Positions 1-11,600 of a stretch of DNA of 64,000 bases are shown piece after piece. This stretch comes from [Phialemoniopsis] sp. UDSM-2020 (lineage: Eukaryota > Ascomycota > Sordariomycetes > Thyridiales > Thyridiaceae): positions 868,001-932,000 of the forward strand of contig JAEILZ010000001.1 in the NCBI GenBank assembly GCA_018873225.1. The letters are read 5' to 3'. Positions within the stretch are counted from its first letter, which is position 1; every line of letters starts with the position of its first letter. The notes below the pieces were generated by a model. It saw nothing but the letters and a program-made list of their open reading frames with translations. It searched no databases and had not been told where the DNA came from. The position numbers were made by a program, and so were the translations under genes.

Positions 1-1470
1 AAGAATCGACGACCTGATGGTATCACCCGGGCAGCCACAGTTACAAGCGACGGTACAATTCCAGGAGTATCTTACTTTCGGAACTCACAACAACTTCTTC
101 CATGGGTTCTAAGCGACTGTTCGCTCCAGGGCTTGCAATGCTGCCTCTTAACGGCTTTGTATGTACTCCCAAACAATGCCACGAAGCTTTCCTACACGTA
201 CCTTGGACTGGCTTTGAGAATTGGTATCTCTCTCGGCCTCCATTGCGAGAAGGCCAAGGTGAACTTACGTCCTGCCGTCGTTGAAGATCAACGGCGAATA
301 TTCTGGACTGTATATGGAATTGAGCGGTGCGTGTCTCCCTGCTTCGGACCCGATAGTCTCAAGCCCACTCAGTCCCGCTGACTCGGCGTAGCCATGTTTC
401 TATCACCCTTGGCTACCCCGAAATGCTCCAAGTCTCAGAAATCAGCTGTCCGTTGCCGCGAAGACGCAGCGACCTTGATGCTGCGGACTCTATGAGGATC
501 GACCGTCTTATTGCGCGCTCTAATCTACTGTTCTTGTTTAACGAGGCGATCCAGGCCAGGTACAGGCGTTTCTTTCATACTTTTGAGTTCTGCCGCTCAC
601 AGGGGTCATAGACAAACAACTTGGAACTCTTCGAGCATCGTTGCCCTTCGGACACGCCTTCTGAATTGGAAAAAGGACCTCCCAACACCGTTACGAAAAC
701 TGGATCCGAGTTACTTAAGGGCAAATGCCAATCTGCAAGTCCAGTACAACATCCTATGGACATACCTTGGCCGCTCCACCCTGATCCAATTAGTCCGGAA
801 TAGAGCAATGTCTGCAGGTAACCAAGTTGATCATGATCAACAGCGAGCAGAACTAAGGCCACTTGATTTGGAACTAGCTTTCTCCTGCGTACAGTCTGCC
901 TATGAAATCATTCATTTGATTGGGCTTCTTCGCCGGCACCAGCAGCTCGCGGGATTTTCTTTCACAGACTTTCACTCATGCTGCTGCGCTGCGATCATTG
1001 TCATCCTAGACAGCATTCTCCATCCCTCGATGAAGGCATTCTCCAAGACTGAAGAGGCTGTCGATTCACTCAGATCTATGGCGGCTAGCAGCGACCATGC
1101 GAAAAGCGGGCTGCGCTACATCGAGAGCTTCCTGAGGATCGTCAACTCTGCCCTATCTTCTCTGCAGTCCGCGCCGGACCAGGAGCCCCAAGCCCTGGGA
1201 GTATCACCAGGCAACCCCTTTAGTCCAGATGGATATGTGGCGCAGTTTCCCCATTCTTCAAGTTTCGATAATCTGTCATTCGACGGATTATCTCCCCATT
1301 GGCAACCTGGCTTGGGCTCGGCGCAAGAATGGTTCGATGATCGTGGCGACATTGCGCATTATGAGGTCGCACATGACCTCAACACGGCTCTCTTTGACGA
1401 GTTCGAAGCACTAGTCCGAGATTGTCCCACGACTGATTTGCACTTTCTAGGTTTGGATGGTCTTTGCTAG
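1..1470 (+). CDS. Fungal-specific transcription factor, 3' part (partial)
   Basis: This is the C-terminal part of a fungal regulator; the 5' end, with any Zn2Cys6 cluster, lies before the window. Exons are <1..326, 392..559 and 603..1470, with introns of 65 and 43 nt. The first exon reads through the fungal_trans middle homology region: YFRNSQQLLPWVLSDCSLQ, then a TYLGLALRIGISLGLH stretch and RRIFWTVYGIER. That pattern is typical of Zn2Cys6 proteins. After splicing it continues HVSITLGYP...SCPLP, where the family has a conserved Pro motif. The rest is a low-similarity acidic C-terminus. The amidohydrolase gene lies tail-to-tail 190 bp downstream. Family assignment is firm; target genes are unknown, with the two hydrolases next door as the obvious candidates. 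Confidence 0.8.
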
Positions 1471-1659
1471 CATCAACTGATGAAGTCTATACTACCTGTC
1501 TCCCTACTAAAGTTGTCGCGGAGTTCGCTGACTAAATGATGAACTTGAACCTGATGCACACATAAGATGAGAAGAATCAAATGGATAGTCACCACAACGC
1601 AGGATCTTTATTATTTGAGATATGTCGTTTCATGCTGATTACCATATCACAGCCGCAGC

Positions 1660-3006
1660 TTAGCTAATTTGAGGAAGATGAGTTTCATCAACCTCCATCT
1701 TTGACCAACGGGTAGCAACAACCCTTCCATCCTTGATTGTGACCAAGAGATTCTGGTCAGGGTCGTCAAGTACCGTGATGTCGTCCAACGGGTTGGATTT
1801 CAGTACCAAGAGATCGGCCGCAAAGCCGGGCGCGACGCGTCCAAGGAAATTCTCTTTCTTCAGTAAACGAGCTCCATTTACGGTAGCACTCTGAAGGATC
1901 TGCTTCGCAGTCAGAACCTTGCTCCGCAGCCCGAACTCGCGTGCCTGCGCAAAGTGCATCGGTCCTAGCAGATCCGTCCCGTAGCATATCGTCACACCTG
2001 CATCGGATGCAAGCTGCAGCGCGCGCAAGCCCGACTTGAGAATCTCCTCGTTCTTCGCAACCGAGTCGGGCGGTAGGAAGCCGGGCAGCTCAGACATGGC
2101 CTTGTACGTGATGAGCGTCGGTGTGAGGAAAACGCCCGCATCGGCCATAAGCTTCGCCGTTTCCTCGTCGATCAAGTTCCCGTGCTCGATGCCCTGTACA
2201 CCGTTCCGTATAGCGTGCTTGATCGACTGCACTGTATACGCGTGGCAGGTGACGTATGTGCCGGCGTTCTTGGCCACTGTGACAATGGCTCGGATCTCCT
2301 CGTCCGTGAACTCGACGTTGCCGATCGCGTCGGTGGGACTGGCGACGCCGCCGCCGGCCATGATCTTGTTGAAGTCGGACCCTTGGCGAAGCTCCTCGCG
2401 CGTGAACTTGAGGCACTCGTGCACGCCGTCGACGACGCGTGCCACGCCCTGGACAGTCCCACCGCAGCACTCGTGGTTGTCGTGTGGCTCGCGCTTGTCC
2501 CCGTGCCCAGCGGTCTGCGAGAGCGCATTGCCCGCAATGAACAACCTGGGACCTAATACCACGCCCTGGTCGATAGCCTGTTTCAAAGGGAGCTTCGCCC
2601 CTCCGCAGTCTCGCACAGTCGTGAACCCACGCTCAAGCATGCCCTTGCACACTTGAGGCTGGCGAAGGAGTGAGATGTTTGGGTTCAGGTTCTTCATGTC
2701 GACAAGATCCCTCTCGCCAGGGACTAGGGATATGTGCACGTGGCTGTCAATGAGACCAGGACAGACGAATTTTCCTTCCAAGTCAACTGTCACGGTGTTC
2801 GGGTCGTGCTTCCACTCGTCGTCCTTGCCATTGACTGACACCACCTTGCCTTGATGAAGGTGAATAGTGGCATTCGTGCAGACCGTGCCGTCCGAAGGGT
2901 CGATCAGGTTCGCACCTGATAACACATATCTAGGCTGTGGCCTTCGTGTCCAGGGCACCATACGAGGGTTGTTCAAGGACATTGCGTACAGGTCAACGAT
3001 AGCCAT
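1660..3006 (-). CDS. Metal-dependent amidohydrolase (ochratoxinase/imidazolonepropionase-like)
   Basis: Single-exon gene of 448 residues in the amidohydrolase superfamily (COG1228 type), hydrolysing an amide, lactam or dipeptide-like bond at a metal centre. Visible ligands: His89 and His91 in DSHVHIS, Lys214 in FNKIMAGGGV (the usual carboxylated lysine position), His255 in TCHAY, His275 in GIEHGN and Asp345 in CYGTDLLG. The N- and C-terminal ends form the small beta-sandwich (VDLEGKFVCPGLIDSH; GFAADLLVLKSNPL). There is no signal peptide, so it is probably cytosolic, unlike secreted ochratoxinase. The same framework occurs in fungal ochratoxinase and in Xaa-Pro dipeptidase-type amidohydrolases, so the substrate is open. 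It is divergent to the esterase gene 940 bp away. Confidence 0.85.
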   Translation of the reverse strand: MAIVDLYAMSLNNPRMVPWTRRPQPRYVLSGANLIDPSDGTVCTNATIHLHQGKVVSVNGKDDEWKHDPNTVTVDLEGKFVCPGLIDSHVHISLVPGERDLVDMKNLNPNISLLRQPQVCKGMLERGFTTVRDCGGAKLPLKQAIDQGVVLGPRLFIAGNALSQTAGHGDKREPHDNHECCGGTVQGVARVVDGVHECLKFTREELRQGSDFNKIMAGGGVASPTDAIGNVEFTDEEIRAIVTVAKNAGTYVTCHAYTVQSIKHAIRNGVQGIEHGNLIDEETAKLMADAGVFLTPTLITYKAMSELPGFLPPDSVAKNEEILKSGLRALQLASDAGVTICYGTDLLGPMHFAQAREFGLRSKVLTAKQILQSATVNGARLLKKENFLGRVAPGFAADLLVLKSNPLDDITVLDDPDQNLLVTIKDGRVVATRWSKMEVDETHLPQIS

Positions 3007-3943
3007 GTCCCTTGAAAGATCGTAGGAGGAACGTCAGATATTATCTATTTCCCGGGACAATCTACATCGCCTTCCTGCAATGTTCCACACAATCTGTGAT
3101 ATATGACTTTTATGTGTGCTTGTACAAGACGGTGGAGTCAAGAGCTTGCGGGTACGGGCACCCGCAAGCGCCGAAGCGAACCTGGGGTCCGCGCTGATCA
3201 CCAAGAGCGCGGTGGGCACCACTTGAGCGCTTGCACATTCCTATCAGATCAAGTCAAATGGGCGGCAAAGTAGTCTTCATTCACGGCGTGATTCTCTTTG
3301 TGTGGGCTGCTGTGGATTTTCCCCATATCCTACGCAACAAATGGCGAGGTTGGACTAATCTAGTGAGTCGGGAGTGCTCCCGAGTAAATCCAAGACCACA
3401 CAGATTACGTCTCAGCTGCACCGCGCGGGGTGACAAGTGCTGCTTGATATTATTGGGACACTTCATTAAGTTGCTTGAATTATATCATGATCTCTCAACA
3501 TAGCAACTACATCCAATTACATGTACCTCGACTAGGAAGCGAAGTCCCGGCCGTTCGAAGGATGCAAGTCAAATCTACTAAGTCACGTCTGCCAAGGACT
3601 TGATCAAAGTCAGGCATTGGGAAATTTCCCTTTCGAAGAATTGTCATGGTTATGATGTGAATCAAGCCTCCATTGTTCATCCGCTCTGGCCCAACGGTTC
3701 AAACTCTATCTACGGCGACACTGACTTGGATGTTGGGTTTCTAAGTAAGATGACGTGAGAACCGCTCTCGTGTGGGTCCTCTTCTCCTCCCCCTCACCGC
3801 ACTGCGCCTATTGGTCTGGAGATTGATTATCTTTCAATCTCAGAGAGTCCCTTCCATCCAAGCCTTGGTAGAATAGCAATCTCACAGAGCTCAGCGGCAA
3901 CACATCTCGTCTCAATCCCACGAGAACACACGTCCCCTCACAA
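3007..3943. other. Intergenic region between divergent hydrolase genes
   Basis: About 940 bp separates the divergent starts of the amidohydrolase and the esterase, so it must hold both promoters. Short open frames here show no family motifs or splice continuation. I see no RNA gene or repeat. Confidence 0.6.
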
Positions 3944-5014
3944 ATGGCCTCTCTCCCCATTGACGTCAGAGACCCGCTGCTCCAAGCAGCAGTAGATGAG
4001 CGGCCTTGTCCACCGCTGCCATTCGACCCGAGCGCCCGGGCCCTGCGGAAGCAACACCTAGATGGTGTGAGACATCTCCTTCCAGCTGGCAAGCCCATCC
4101 CTGAAGTGGTTGAGCATGAGAACCCTATTCCGGCCCGGGACGGCTACCAAATTCGCACTGTCGCGTACCAGCCTCGAGCCGTAACCGACCAGAAGACATC
4201 GACTACCAGCGCCGGCGACAATGGGAAGCCGTTGATCATCCTGTTTCACGAGGGCGGATGGTCAATGGGCGATGTCACAGACGAGGAGTCCAACGCTCGC
4301 CTGTTCGCCAGGGATCTCGGCGCCGTATGCCTGGTCCCAGAGTACAGGCTGGCGCCGGAGCACCCCTTCCCCATCGGCATCAATGACTGCTGGGACATCG
4401 TCCAGTGGGCCGCTGCTAACGCGGGAAGCATCGGTGCGGACCCGTCAAAGGGCTTCGTCGTCGGTGGCTCGTCAGCAGGCGCGAACTTAGCAGCTGTCCT
4501 GTGTCACCTGTCCCGGCGCGAAGGACTAAGCCCACCCCTGACGGGACAATGGCTGAGCGTCGGGTATGTCGTGCCGCCAGAGCTCGTGCCGGAAGAGTAC
4601 GCGAGCCAGTACGTCAGCATGTGGGCGAACAAGATCGATCCTGTCCTGCCGCCGCTGCTGAGTGGGCCGGAGGACAAGGCATCGCCCGCCTTGCTCACTC
4701 AAATGCTGAAAGCTACCATCACATCGACATTACATTCGCCGCTTGCTCCAGAGTACTACCCTCCAGGGGATTCTGAGGACAAACCGAGCGCCCCCTTAGC
4801 AAAGGCGTTCTTCCAGGTCTCTGGTTTGGATCCACTGCGAGACCATTCCATCGTCTACCAGAACGTGTTGGAGAAGGACTTTAAAGTGCCGACGCGGATG
4901 AACCTGTACAAGGGATATGGTCACATGTTTTGGACAAACTGGCCTGGACTGGAGAGAAGCAAGGATTATTGGAAGGATATGGTGGCGGGCATGAAGTGGC
5001 TATTAGAGGGCTGA
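3944..5014 (+). CDS. Alpha/beta hydrolase-3 family esterase (HSL type)
   Basis: Intronless gene for a 356-residue hormone-sensitive-lipase-type carboxylesterase. The oxyanion-hole motif appears as HEGG (102-105) instead of HGGG. The nucleophile elbow is GGSSAGA with Ser177 as nucleophile. The acid is probably Asp296 in SGLDPLRD, and the histidine His327 in GYGHMFW. The YRLAPEHPFP stretch (134-143) is the conserved second block of the family. No signal peptide or membrane segment is seen, so it should act in the cytosol on small acyl esters, possibly xenobiotics or secondary metabolites. It lies head-to-head with the amidohydrolase, so the two could be co-regulated by the regulator at the window edge. 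The exact substrate is unknown. Confidence 0.88.
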   Translation: MASLPIDVRDPLLQAAVDERPCPPLPFDPSARALRKQHLDGVRHLLPAGKPIPEVVEHENPIPARDGYQIRTVAYQPRAVTDQKTSTTSAGDNGKPLIILFHEGGWSMGDVTDEESNARLFARDLGAVCLVPEYRLAPEHPFPIGINDCWDIVQWAAANAGSIGADPSKGFVVGGSSAGANLAAVLCHLSRREGLSPPLTGQWLSVGYVVPPELVPEEYASQYVSMWANKIDPVLPPLLSGPEDKASPALLTQMLKATITSTLHSPLAPEYYPPGDSEDKPSAPLAKAFFQVSGLDPLRDHSIVYQNVLEKDFKVPTRMNLYKGYGHMFWTNWPGLERSKDYWKDMVAGMKWLLEG

Positions 5015-5122
5015 TCTATTGCTTCCTTGAATGACCTGACTAGATTTTGCTCTTTCGACCTATCCTGCTTCATTGAAGGACCGCACGGTGCAGGGTTGTA
5101 TGTGTTCTGCCTCTGGATCTAC

Positions 5123-5890
5123 CTAGTACAGGGCAAACACCGCAGCAGTCGCAGCCAAGACAGCGAAGAGGTAGGTCTTGACGGTGGTACCCGGGGCAGC
5201 ATTGTGAACCACGGCTGGCGACGACGCAGCCGGTGTTCCAGATGCAGCAGACGATCCAGAACCGGCTGTAGTGGCAGTAGTCTGGCTGTCTCCACTGCCA
5301 GTGCCCATAGTCGAAGAGGCGGGAGCGTCGGTGGTCGACGCCGGGGCTGCCGTGCTAGCAGTGTTACCCGACGCATTGAGCTTCTCAGCACCTTCCGTGA
5401 TGACCGCAGGTTTGTACATGGTCGCCAGGTTCGTCTCGGTCATGACCGTCGAGCTCGTCACGGTCTCGCCCTTGTCGTTCACGGTGGCGAGGCTGACGCT
5501 GCACGTGGCTGCGTTCTTCTGTCTGTCGAGGTTGCAGGCCAGATCCTCGGAACTAGAGCAGACATCATCATCAGTAAACGCCACCATATAGACTTGTAAT
5601 TGGCAGCTATCTCACAAGTATCCGGCCTGTGCATCTCCAGGAAAGAAGTATTTGATCGTCAGAGTGGACGGGCCCTCGATTACAGTCTGGGTTTCCAGAA
5701 TGTGGCATTGGACGTTGCTGACGTTCTCACCACAGTGCAGAGCATAGGTGGTGAGTTCGGGACTGGCGCTGACGACCGTGCCGTACATGGTATCGATGGC
5801 CTCGACTGGGAAGACCACGTCGATGGTAGTAGTCTGAGCAGCCACCATGGCGGCAGAAGCCAACAGAACGGAGAGAGAGGGAGCCATCAT
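5123..5890 (-). CDS. GPI-anchored Ser/Thr-rich cell wall protein
   Basis: Two exons, 5616..5890 and 5123..5552, with a 63-nt intron (gtgaga...ctctag) that has a TACTGAT-like branch site. The protein begins with a signal peptide (MMAPSLSVLLASAAMVAAQ), followed by about 120 residues of mature domain with paired cysteines (YALHCGEN, NVQCHI, LACNL, ATCSV). A Ser/Thr/Ala-rich linker follows (TAAPASTTDAPASSTMGTGS). The end is a hydrophobic tail (TYLFAVLAATAAVFALY) after small residues, as in GPI-attachment signals. This matches a common family of fungal GPI-anchored wall proteins without known enzymatic function. It should sit at the plasma membrane or in the wall. Two adjacent Met codons at the start are alternatives; the choice does not affect the signal peptide. 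Confidence 0.85.
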
Positions 5891-6441
5891 GGAAGTCCGG
5901 AGGTTACTGATTTGACGATGTGAAAGGAAATGCCAAGAAAGATGCGTAGACTTTTTTGGGGACCGATGAGGGATTATGTACTCGAGTGGTGAGTTCCTTC
6001 AAAGATAAGTTGTCACCTTGATGGCCTCACAACGTCCCGGCTATCAGGCACGCACGACAAGCATCATGCAGGCCACGGGCCAACCGGGTTGAACAATATT
6101 TAAGCTTAACCTAACCTGATCAACAGCGATCGAAATCCGGTAAGGCTTAAACATGTCTAATTTCCTCAGCTTTGGATCAAAGGCTCCCCATGGTTCCTTC
6201 CAGCCTAGCTTCATTGCTCGATCCTGTCACAAAAGACCCAAACGGCTGCCGATTTATTGCCATCAATTGATGTACACTAAATGAATGATAACTGACTATT
6301 TACAAAACTAGCGAGAGGAAATCACCCATGACGCCACTTCCACGCGATCGTGCGGGAAGGAACCGCACGCTATGCCTATCAAGAAAGCAGAAACACACCC
6401 CAAGAGCCTCCGGTTGACGCGGCTCGGGGAGAACGTCCAGC
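5891..6441. other. Intergenic region
   Basis: Promoter of the GPI-protein gene and the 3' flank of the glutamine amidotransferase gene. Nothing else recognisable. Confidence 0.5.
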
Positions 6442-7299
6442 TCACAGCTTACTTGCACTCGGCTCGGCGGCCCAAGCGAGGACCCTCCTCCACACCACTT
6501 CCCCATCATGCTCGAGCTCCATGCATCGCTTCAGCTTCTCCACCGCCTCGTGGTCGTACAGGTCCGTGCCGAACCAGCGCTCCGCATCGTGAACCCTCAG
6601 CTTGGCCGTCTCGGCGTCCTTCTCCGGATGACCCTGGAAGGTCAGGATGGTGTTGGCCTCGTTGATGAAGCACTGGTTGTCGCTCGCCAGCGGCACGAAG
6701 CCCTTGGGCATCCTGGCCACCTCGCGGCGGTGATGCTGCTGCAGGCGCAGGTTTCCGCCCGCCGCCAGAGCGGGGTTCTTGCCGTGGTGCACCGGTGCGA
6801 AGAACTTGCGCCCGTGGCTCGTGAGCTCGACCTCGCTGACGCCGAGCTGCGGGGGCTCCGACTCGACGACCTCGCCGCCGAAGACGAGCGACAGGGTCTG
6901 GTGGCCCCAGCAGATGCCGCAGACCTTCTTGGCCGGGTGGTCGCGCACGAGCTGCCGGATGAAGGCGTGGATGCGCTGGATGAAGGGCCAGTTCTTGCGC
7001 GCGTCGACGTTGCTGCCGCCGATGACGATCAGGTCGAACCGCTCCGGGTCCGGGAAGTCGTCGTCGCGCTCGACGGGGTAGAAGAAGGTGAGCTGCGAGT
7101 CCGGGGAGACGGCGCCGATGGTGCGGACGTACGAGTCGCGAATGGCGCCGATGAAGCGCGAGCGGTACGAGTTGAGCAGGATGGCGATGCGCAGGGGCTT
7201 CAGGTCGCCCGCCAAGGGTTTGCCGCCCTGGTAGTGCGCGGTGATGGTGGCGGCGGCCGCGCGCGCCGCATCGAGCTCGGCGTTGAGCTTCTCGACCAT
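6442..7299 (-). CDS. Class I glutamine amidotransferase-like protein
   Basis: Intronless, 285 residues. The fold is that of a stand-alone GATase1 (GMP-synthase-like) domain. The nucleophile is Cys130 in KVCGICWGHQ and the His/Glu pair is His224 and Glu226 in TFQGHPEKD. FDLIVIGGSNVDA (88-100) corresponds to the oxyanion strand/loop. There is no synthetase domain, so as in the yeast YLR126C-type and bacterial YfeJ-type proteins it may hydrolyse glutamine or gamma-glutamyl compounds; the acceptor is unknown. The gene is GC-rich, and its complement carries a long open frame that is only a codon-bias shadow. No targeting signal is seen. Confidence 0.87.
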   Translation of the reverse strand: MVEKLNAELDAARAAAATITAHYQGGKPLAGDLKPLRIAILLNSYRSRFIGAIRDSYVRTIGAVSPDSQLTFFYPVERDDDFPDPERFDLIVIGGSNVDARKNWPFIQRIHAFIRQLVRDHPAKKVCGICWGHQTLSLVFGGEVVESEPPQLGVSEVELTSHGRKFFAPVHHGKNPALAAGGNLRLQQHHRREVARMPKGFVPLASDNQCFINEANTILTFQGHPEKDAETAKLRVHDAERWFGTDLYDHEAVEKLKRCMELEHDGEVVWRRVLAWAAEPSASKL

Positions 7300-8620
7300 G
7301 ACTGCAGGTATCGCGACGAGACGTACCAGACGCGACGCTAGTGGGCCGAGGTTAAATGAAAAAGCTGTGATGTCATGCGACGCTCGCGCGGTACGTGTTT
7401 TGTTGTCAATGTGAGACGCGTCAAAGCTCAGTTATCTGCGCCGCTAACTCAAATCAGTTTGCGCAGCCTGGATTTGGGTCGTGGCAGCGTCGCAATTCAG
7501 GCTTGTTGAAAGCCGTGGCGATTGTTGAAGGTGCAGAAGTGCAAAGTCAGGAGTGAATATCATTTCCGACAAAGAAATGGCTGGATCTTACCCCAGCTTC
7601 TTAGCTTGCTGAGTGGACCCAGACAACCCCAGTCAATTGCACCCTTAGCCGGCATTTGCTGTTGCTTTTCAATAAACAGGAGATCGGGGACTTCGTCCCC
7701 TCATTGGAGCTTTTCGGAACGCGCACGATTCCGCTGCTCGCTGGCGCTCGCCGCAGAATCGCACTGCTCTCCCGAAAGGTAGGCTTGTGGTGCTGCGCCA
7801 CAAAACCAAAAACCTAAGGTCGGGCTCGTGTGGCGCAGGGGAACTCTAGGATCTGTCCTGATTGGATAAAGAGCTTAATGAGAGAAGCTGATTGGGCTAG
7901 AGGCACTGTGGATGCGTTTTCTCCGCGCCACACCGAAATGGCACCCGAGTTAACTTTTACGGAAAAGACCCTTTCGTTCCGAAAGGCATTGAGCTTTACT
8001 ATTTGTAGATTTATTGTCTACATAGATGACGTTTAGTTGGGAAGTATGTGATTCATCCAGGTCGAGAAGAATATGATTGCATGCCCATTCGTCCAAGTAG
8101 ACGCCGTATTCATTTTAACCCAGCCCAAGACTACCTCATTCCACCAGCATTTGTTGTAAGGAGGGCACCCACGTCAATTTCAACAACATTGCATATTGCG
8201 TCCTGTTCAACGACCACTTTTCTTGAAACGCGCAATTGAAGACACAACAATTTTTGTCGGTTTTCTTTTGCGTAATGTTCCCTCTTCGTCTCCATGGTCG
8301 CCTTTCTCTACCTTCCTTGAGCTGCAGAGGATCATGTACAAAGACGCGATGTAGTGGGACGGGATATCCGCAGGGTCGCCTACATTCTCATAGCACCGCT
8401 ATATTATATGACTTGTCAACTGGGACTATGGTGTTGAAGCATTGATATTGAAGCCAGGCTTTTGGTATATCTTGTACGCCGAAGCAAAGTTTCTGCGAAG
8501 CCACCGAAGGTCGTGCTTATGTTGTTCATCTACAATGCCCTTTGACTGTTGAACGACCAGATCGGGACAAGTTTCAATTACTCGTCTCTCAACTTTGATG
8601 CCAGCATCAGTCGAAAAATT
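7300..8620. other. Intergenic region, 1.3 kb
   Basis: Lies between the amidotransferase start and the NLR stop codon. Only short open frames without family motifs. A weak imperfect palindrome near 7720-7765 is the only structure noticed. No tRNA-like A/B boxes seen. Confidence 0.5.
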
Positions 8621-11600
8621 CTACCAAGGTATGAAGCCATCCCTCCAGAGTCGTACTTTGATCCAGTCCTCCACTGGAGTGGCACGGACATCAGCTCCCG
8701 CAGCCAATAGCTTGTTCACCATTTCGAGGTTTCCCTGCTCAGCTGCTCTATACAGGGCAGTCTGTCCACGACCCAATGGCGTACAGGTAGCTCTTGTGCA
8801 TATGTCAGAGGAGCGGTTGAAATCGGTTGCATAGAGGTCAGGGTTCGCCGCCAGGAGCCTATCGAATATTCGTAGGTCTCCGCACTTTACCGCCAGATGC
8901 AACAGAGGCATAGGGTAGGCAAAGCCATAAACATAGACGCGCTCAGTGACAATAACATGGCTATCGGCACCTGCTGCTAGAAGCTTATCGAACATTTCGA
9001 GATTACAGCCGCTAATTGCCCACTGAAGTGGTGTTTGACCAGGCGGGCACTCGTCACCCTTCAATCCAGGGGAAGCTCCTGCTGCGAGGAACTTGTCGAC
9101 AATTTCGATATTGGATATTTGAATAGCGCAGCACAATGGTGTCTGACCGACATTATAATCCACTTTTTGCTGCAAAGAGGCCGCCCACTCCCGATGTTGT
9201 GAGTTGGGATCGGCTCCTGCTGCTAGGAGCGTATCAATGATCCCGACATCTGATCTTTCAGTTGCGCATGTTAGTGGCGACTTGTTGTGCATATGCCCGA
9301 AATCCTGAACTTGAAGATTGGGGTCAGCTCTCGCTTTTAGGGGCTGCTCGTCCATTTCGTGATCGCATCCACTTTCAAGATCGCAGCAAACTGACATCTG
9401 GAAATACTTCCACTCTCTAGGTCGACGTTGGAAATCGGCGTTAGCTCCGGCTCTGAGGAGCTTGTCGACCATTTCGGAATTGCATCCACTTTCAAGAGCG
9501 CAGCACAGTGGTGTCTTGTAATACTCGCGCCGCTCATACTCCCAGTGCTTACGATGACGTTGAAAATCAAAACGTTCCCACTGGTAGCGTTGAAAATTGG
9601 GATCAGCTCCCGCTTTTAGGAGCATGTCGACAAGCTCGGAATCGCACCTCTCAACAGCGTTTTGCAGCGATGACTGACCAGTAAAGTCGATACCCGGATC
9701 CTGAACATGCGCCCAATTGGGATCAGCTCCTGCCGCCAGTAATCTGTCGATGATCTTGCCGTTGCCATTTTGCGTTGCTATTTGCAGCACACTCCGATAT
9801 TCCGAGACGCCTGTATCGATCCAGGTATTCAGGTCGGCTCCGTTCTTCTGCAACAGCTCTACGATTTCCAGATGACTGTCGCGAAGCGCTACTTGCATAA
9901 TACTCCAATAGGAGAATGATTCCAGAGGGTCGGCTCCTTTTGCTAGCAGCTCCTTCACAGTGTCGGTATGACCGCGTCGTACAGCTAGCCATAGCGCTTC
10001 CGTGGCTAGTACTTGGGGATCGGCTGCACCCTCAAGGGACGCATCCACTGCTTGGGCCACGCCAATGTACGCTACAATGTGCACCGCGTCCAATCTGGGG
10101 TTGCATCCCATAATGCGAGAATAGTACCCAATGCCGGAAGTGAAAGCAGACTCTTTTCGCCGATTTTGCATCTTTCTCCGATTGATGATCCAACCGACCA
10201 CATCTATAACCTCATCGCCGTCCCTAAGGTTCATAACTTGTGCCGATGCTGCAACTCTGGCTGGAATGGAAAAGAATCTGATGACTGATTGAATAGATTT
10301 CGGGTCTTTCGGATCATGATGAAGCCAGTAATTGGCAGCATAGTGGTAGAGAGGGTTGTCCGTTAAACGCTTCTGCAAGTCGGTGAGCGTGGGACAAGCT
10401 CCGCCTGCAAAGGTCTTGCATGAGAGATAGGCAATACACGTGATGGTGATTGCAGAGTTAGCGTCGGGAAACCATCGATCCTGAGTCTGGATAAGGTATT
10501 TCTGTGTGGTGTAGTGAACCAACCGCACATATTCGCCTTTCTCGTCCACTGTCACCAAACCAGAACACACAGAGACCATATCATCGATATGTGGAAGATC
10601 ACCTTCATCAAGCATGTCCTTTCCTGGCTTGGTTGCTAAGGCGTGCCGGAGCTCGGGCACTGTGAGCTGTCGCTTGGCACATGTGACCCACGCCAGAACC
10701 TCGAATGCGAGCTTCTTCGATCCCTCCGTCTGCCCGTTGATCCTTTCCAGAGACTGTTCATACGCGTAGTCCAGTACTTCGGCCTGAGTTGAGTCCTTTG
10801 CCTTTTTTCGAAAGGTGTCTAAAATATTCAGAACGTCGTTGAGTGTCCATTTATCCTGGAGTAGATCACCGTAAATCCGTGCTAATAGAAACCTATAGCG
10901 ATCAGCATCTGCTCTGTACTCTCAAGTAGGAAGAACCTACATCCCATCGACTGCGTATGCAACCGTACTTATAATCTTCTGTTGTAGCTGCTTGTCTTGC
11001 GTGACAACGCGTGGTAGGTATTGCATCCTGCCTTTCAGATATCGTGCCACATCATTAGCCTGGGCTCGAATTCCTAGTGTCACAAAATCGCTTTCCACTA
11101 CTAAAATTTCTGTACCGGGTCTGTATGTGACGAGCACGTTGACTTGGCACGTTGTCTGCAGTTCGAAGAGTCGTGAGGGCAGTCTGGACCGGCATCCATC
11201 AGTTGTCTGGCACTCGTCCAGCGCGTCAAGGACTATGAACACTCGCGTGTATAACTTTGCAACCGAATGCAAAGCATCGAATATTTTCTCGCAAGAGGGT
11301 CTTGTCCTTTTCTTGTAATGCAATTCAAGGAGATCCCTGACATCTTCTGGCAGGTCCGGCAGCCCCTGAGCTAGCTGTTTCAAGATGCTTGCGAGCAGAT
11401 GGTCAAGGTGCTGCTCGTTGTGCCTTTGATAATTGAAGTAGATGTAGGCGATTCCAATGGTCACATCGCGACAGAACCTTGAATGGAGGTAGTCCACCAC
11501 GATGGATGTGAGAATCGTTTTGCCCGCGCCGGGGATGCCCGGACAGAAGAGGGATTTGTTTTGGCCACCGAGCCAATCTTGGAATTCGTTTGATTCAAGG

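Noticed and set aside
6508..7341. 277-codon plus-strand frame opposite the glutamine amidotransferase
   Set aside because: Antisense shadow with no motif; the minus-strand frame carries the catalytic Cys-His-Glu triad.
7720..7765. Imperfect palindrome resembling a hairpin RNA
   Set aside because: Only about 14 of 20 pairs match and there is no flanking terminator or conserved context.
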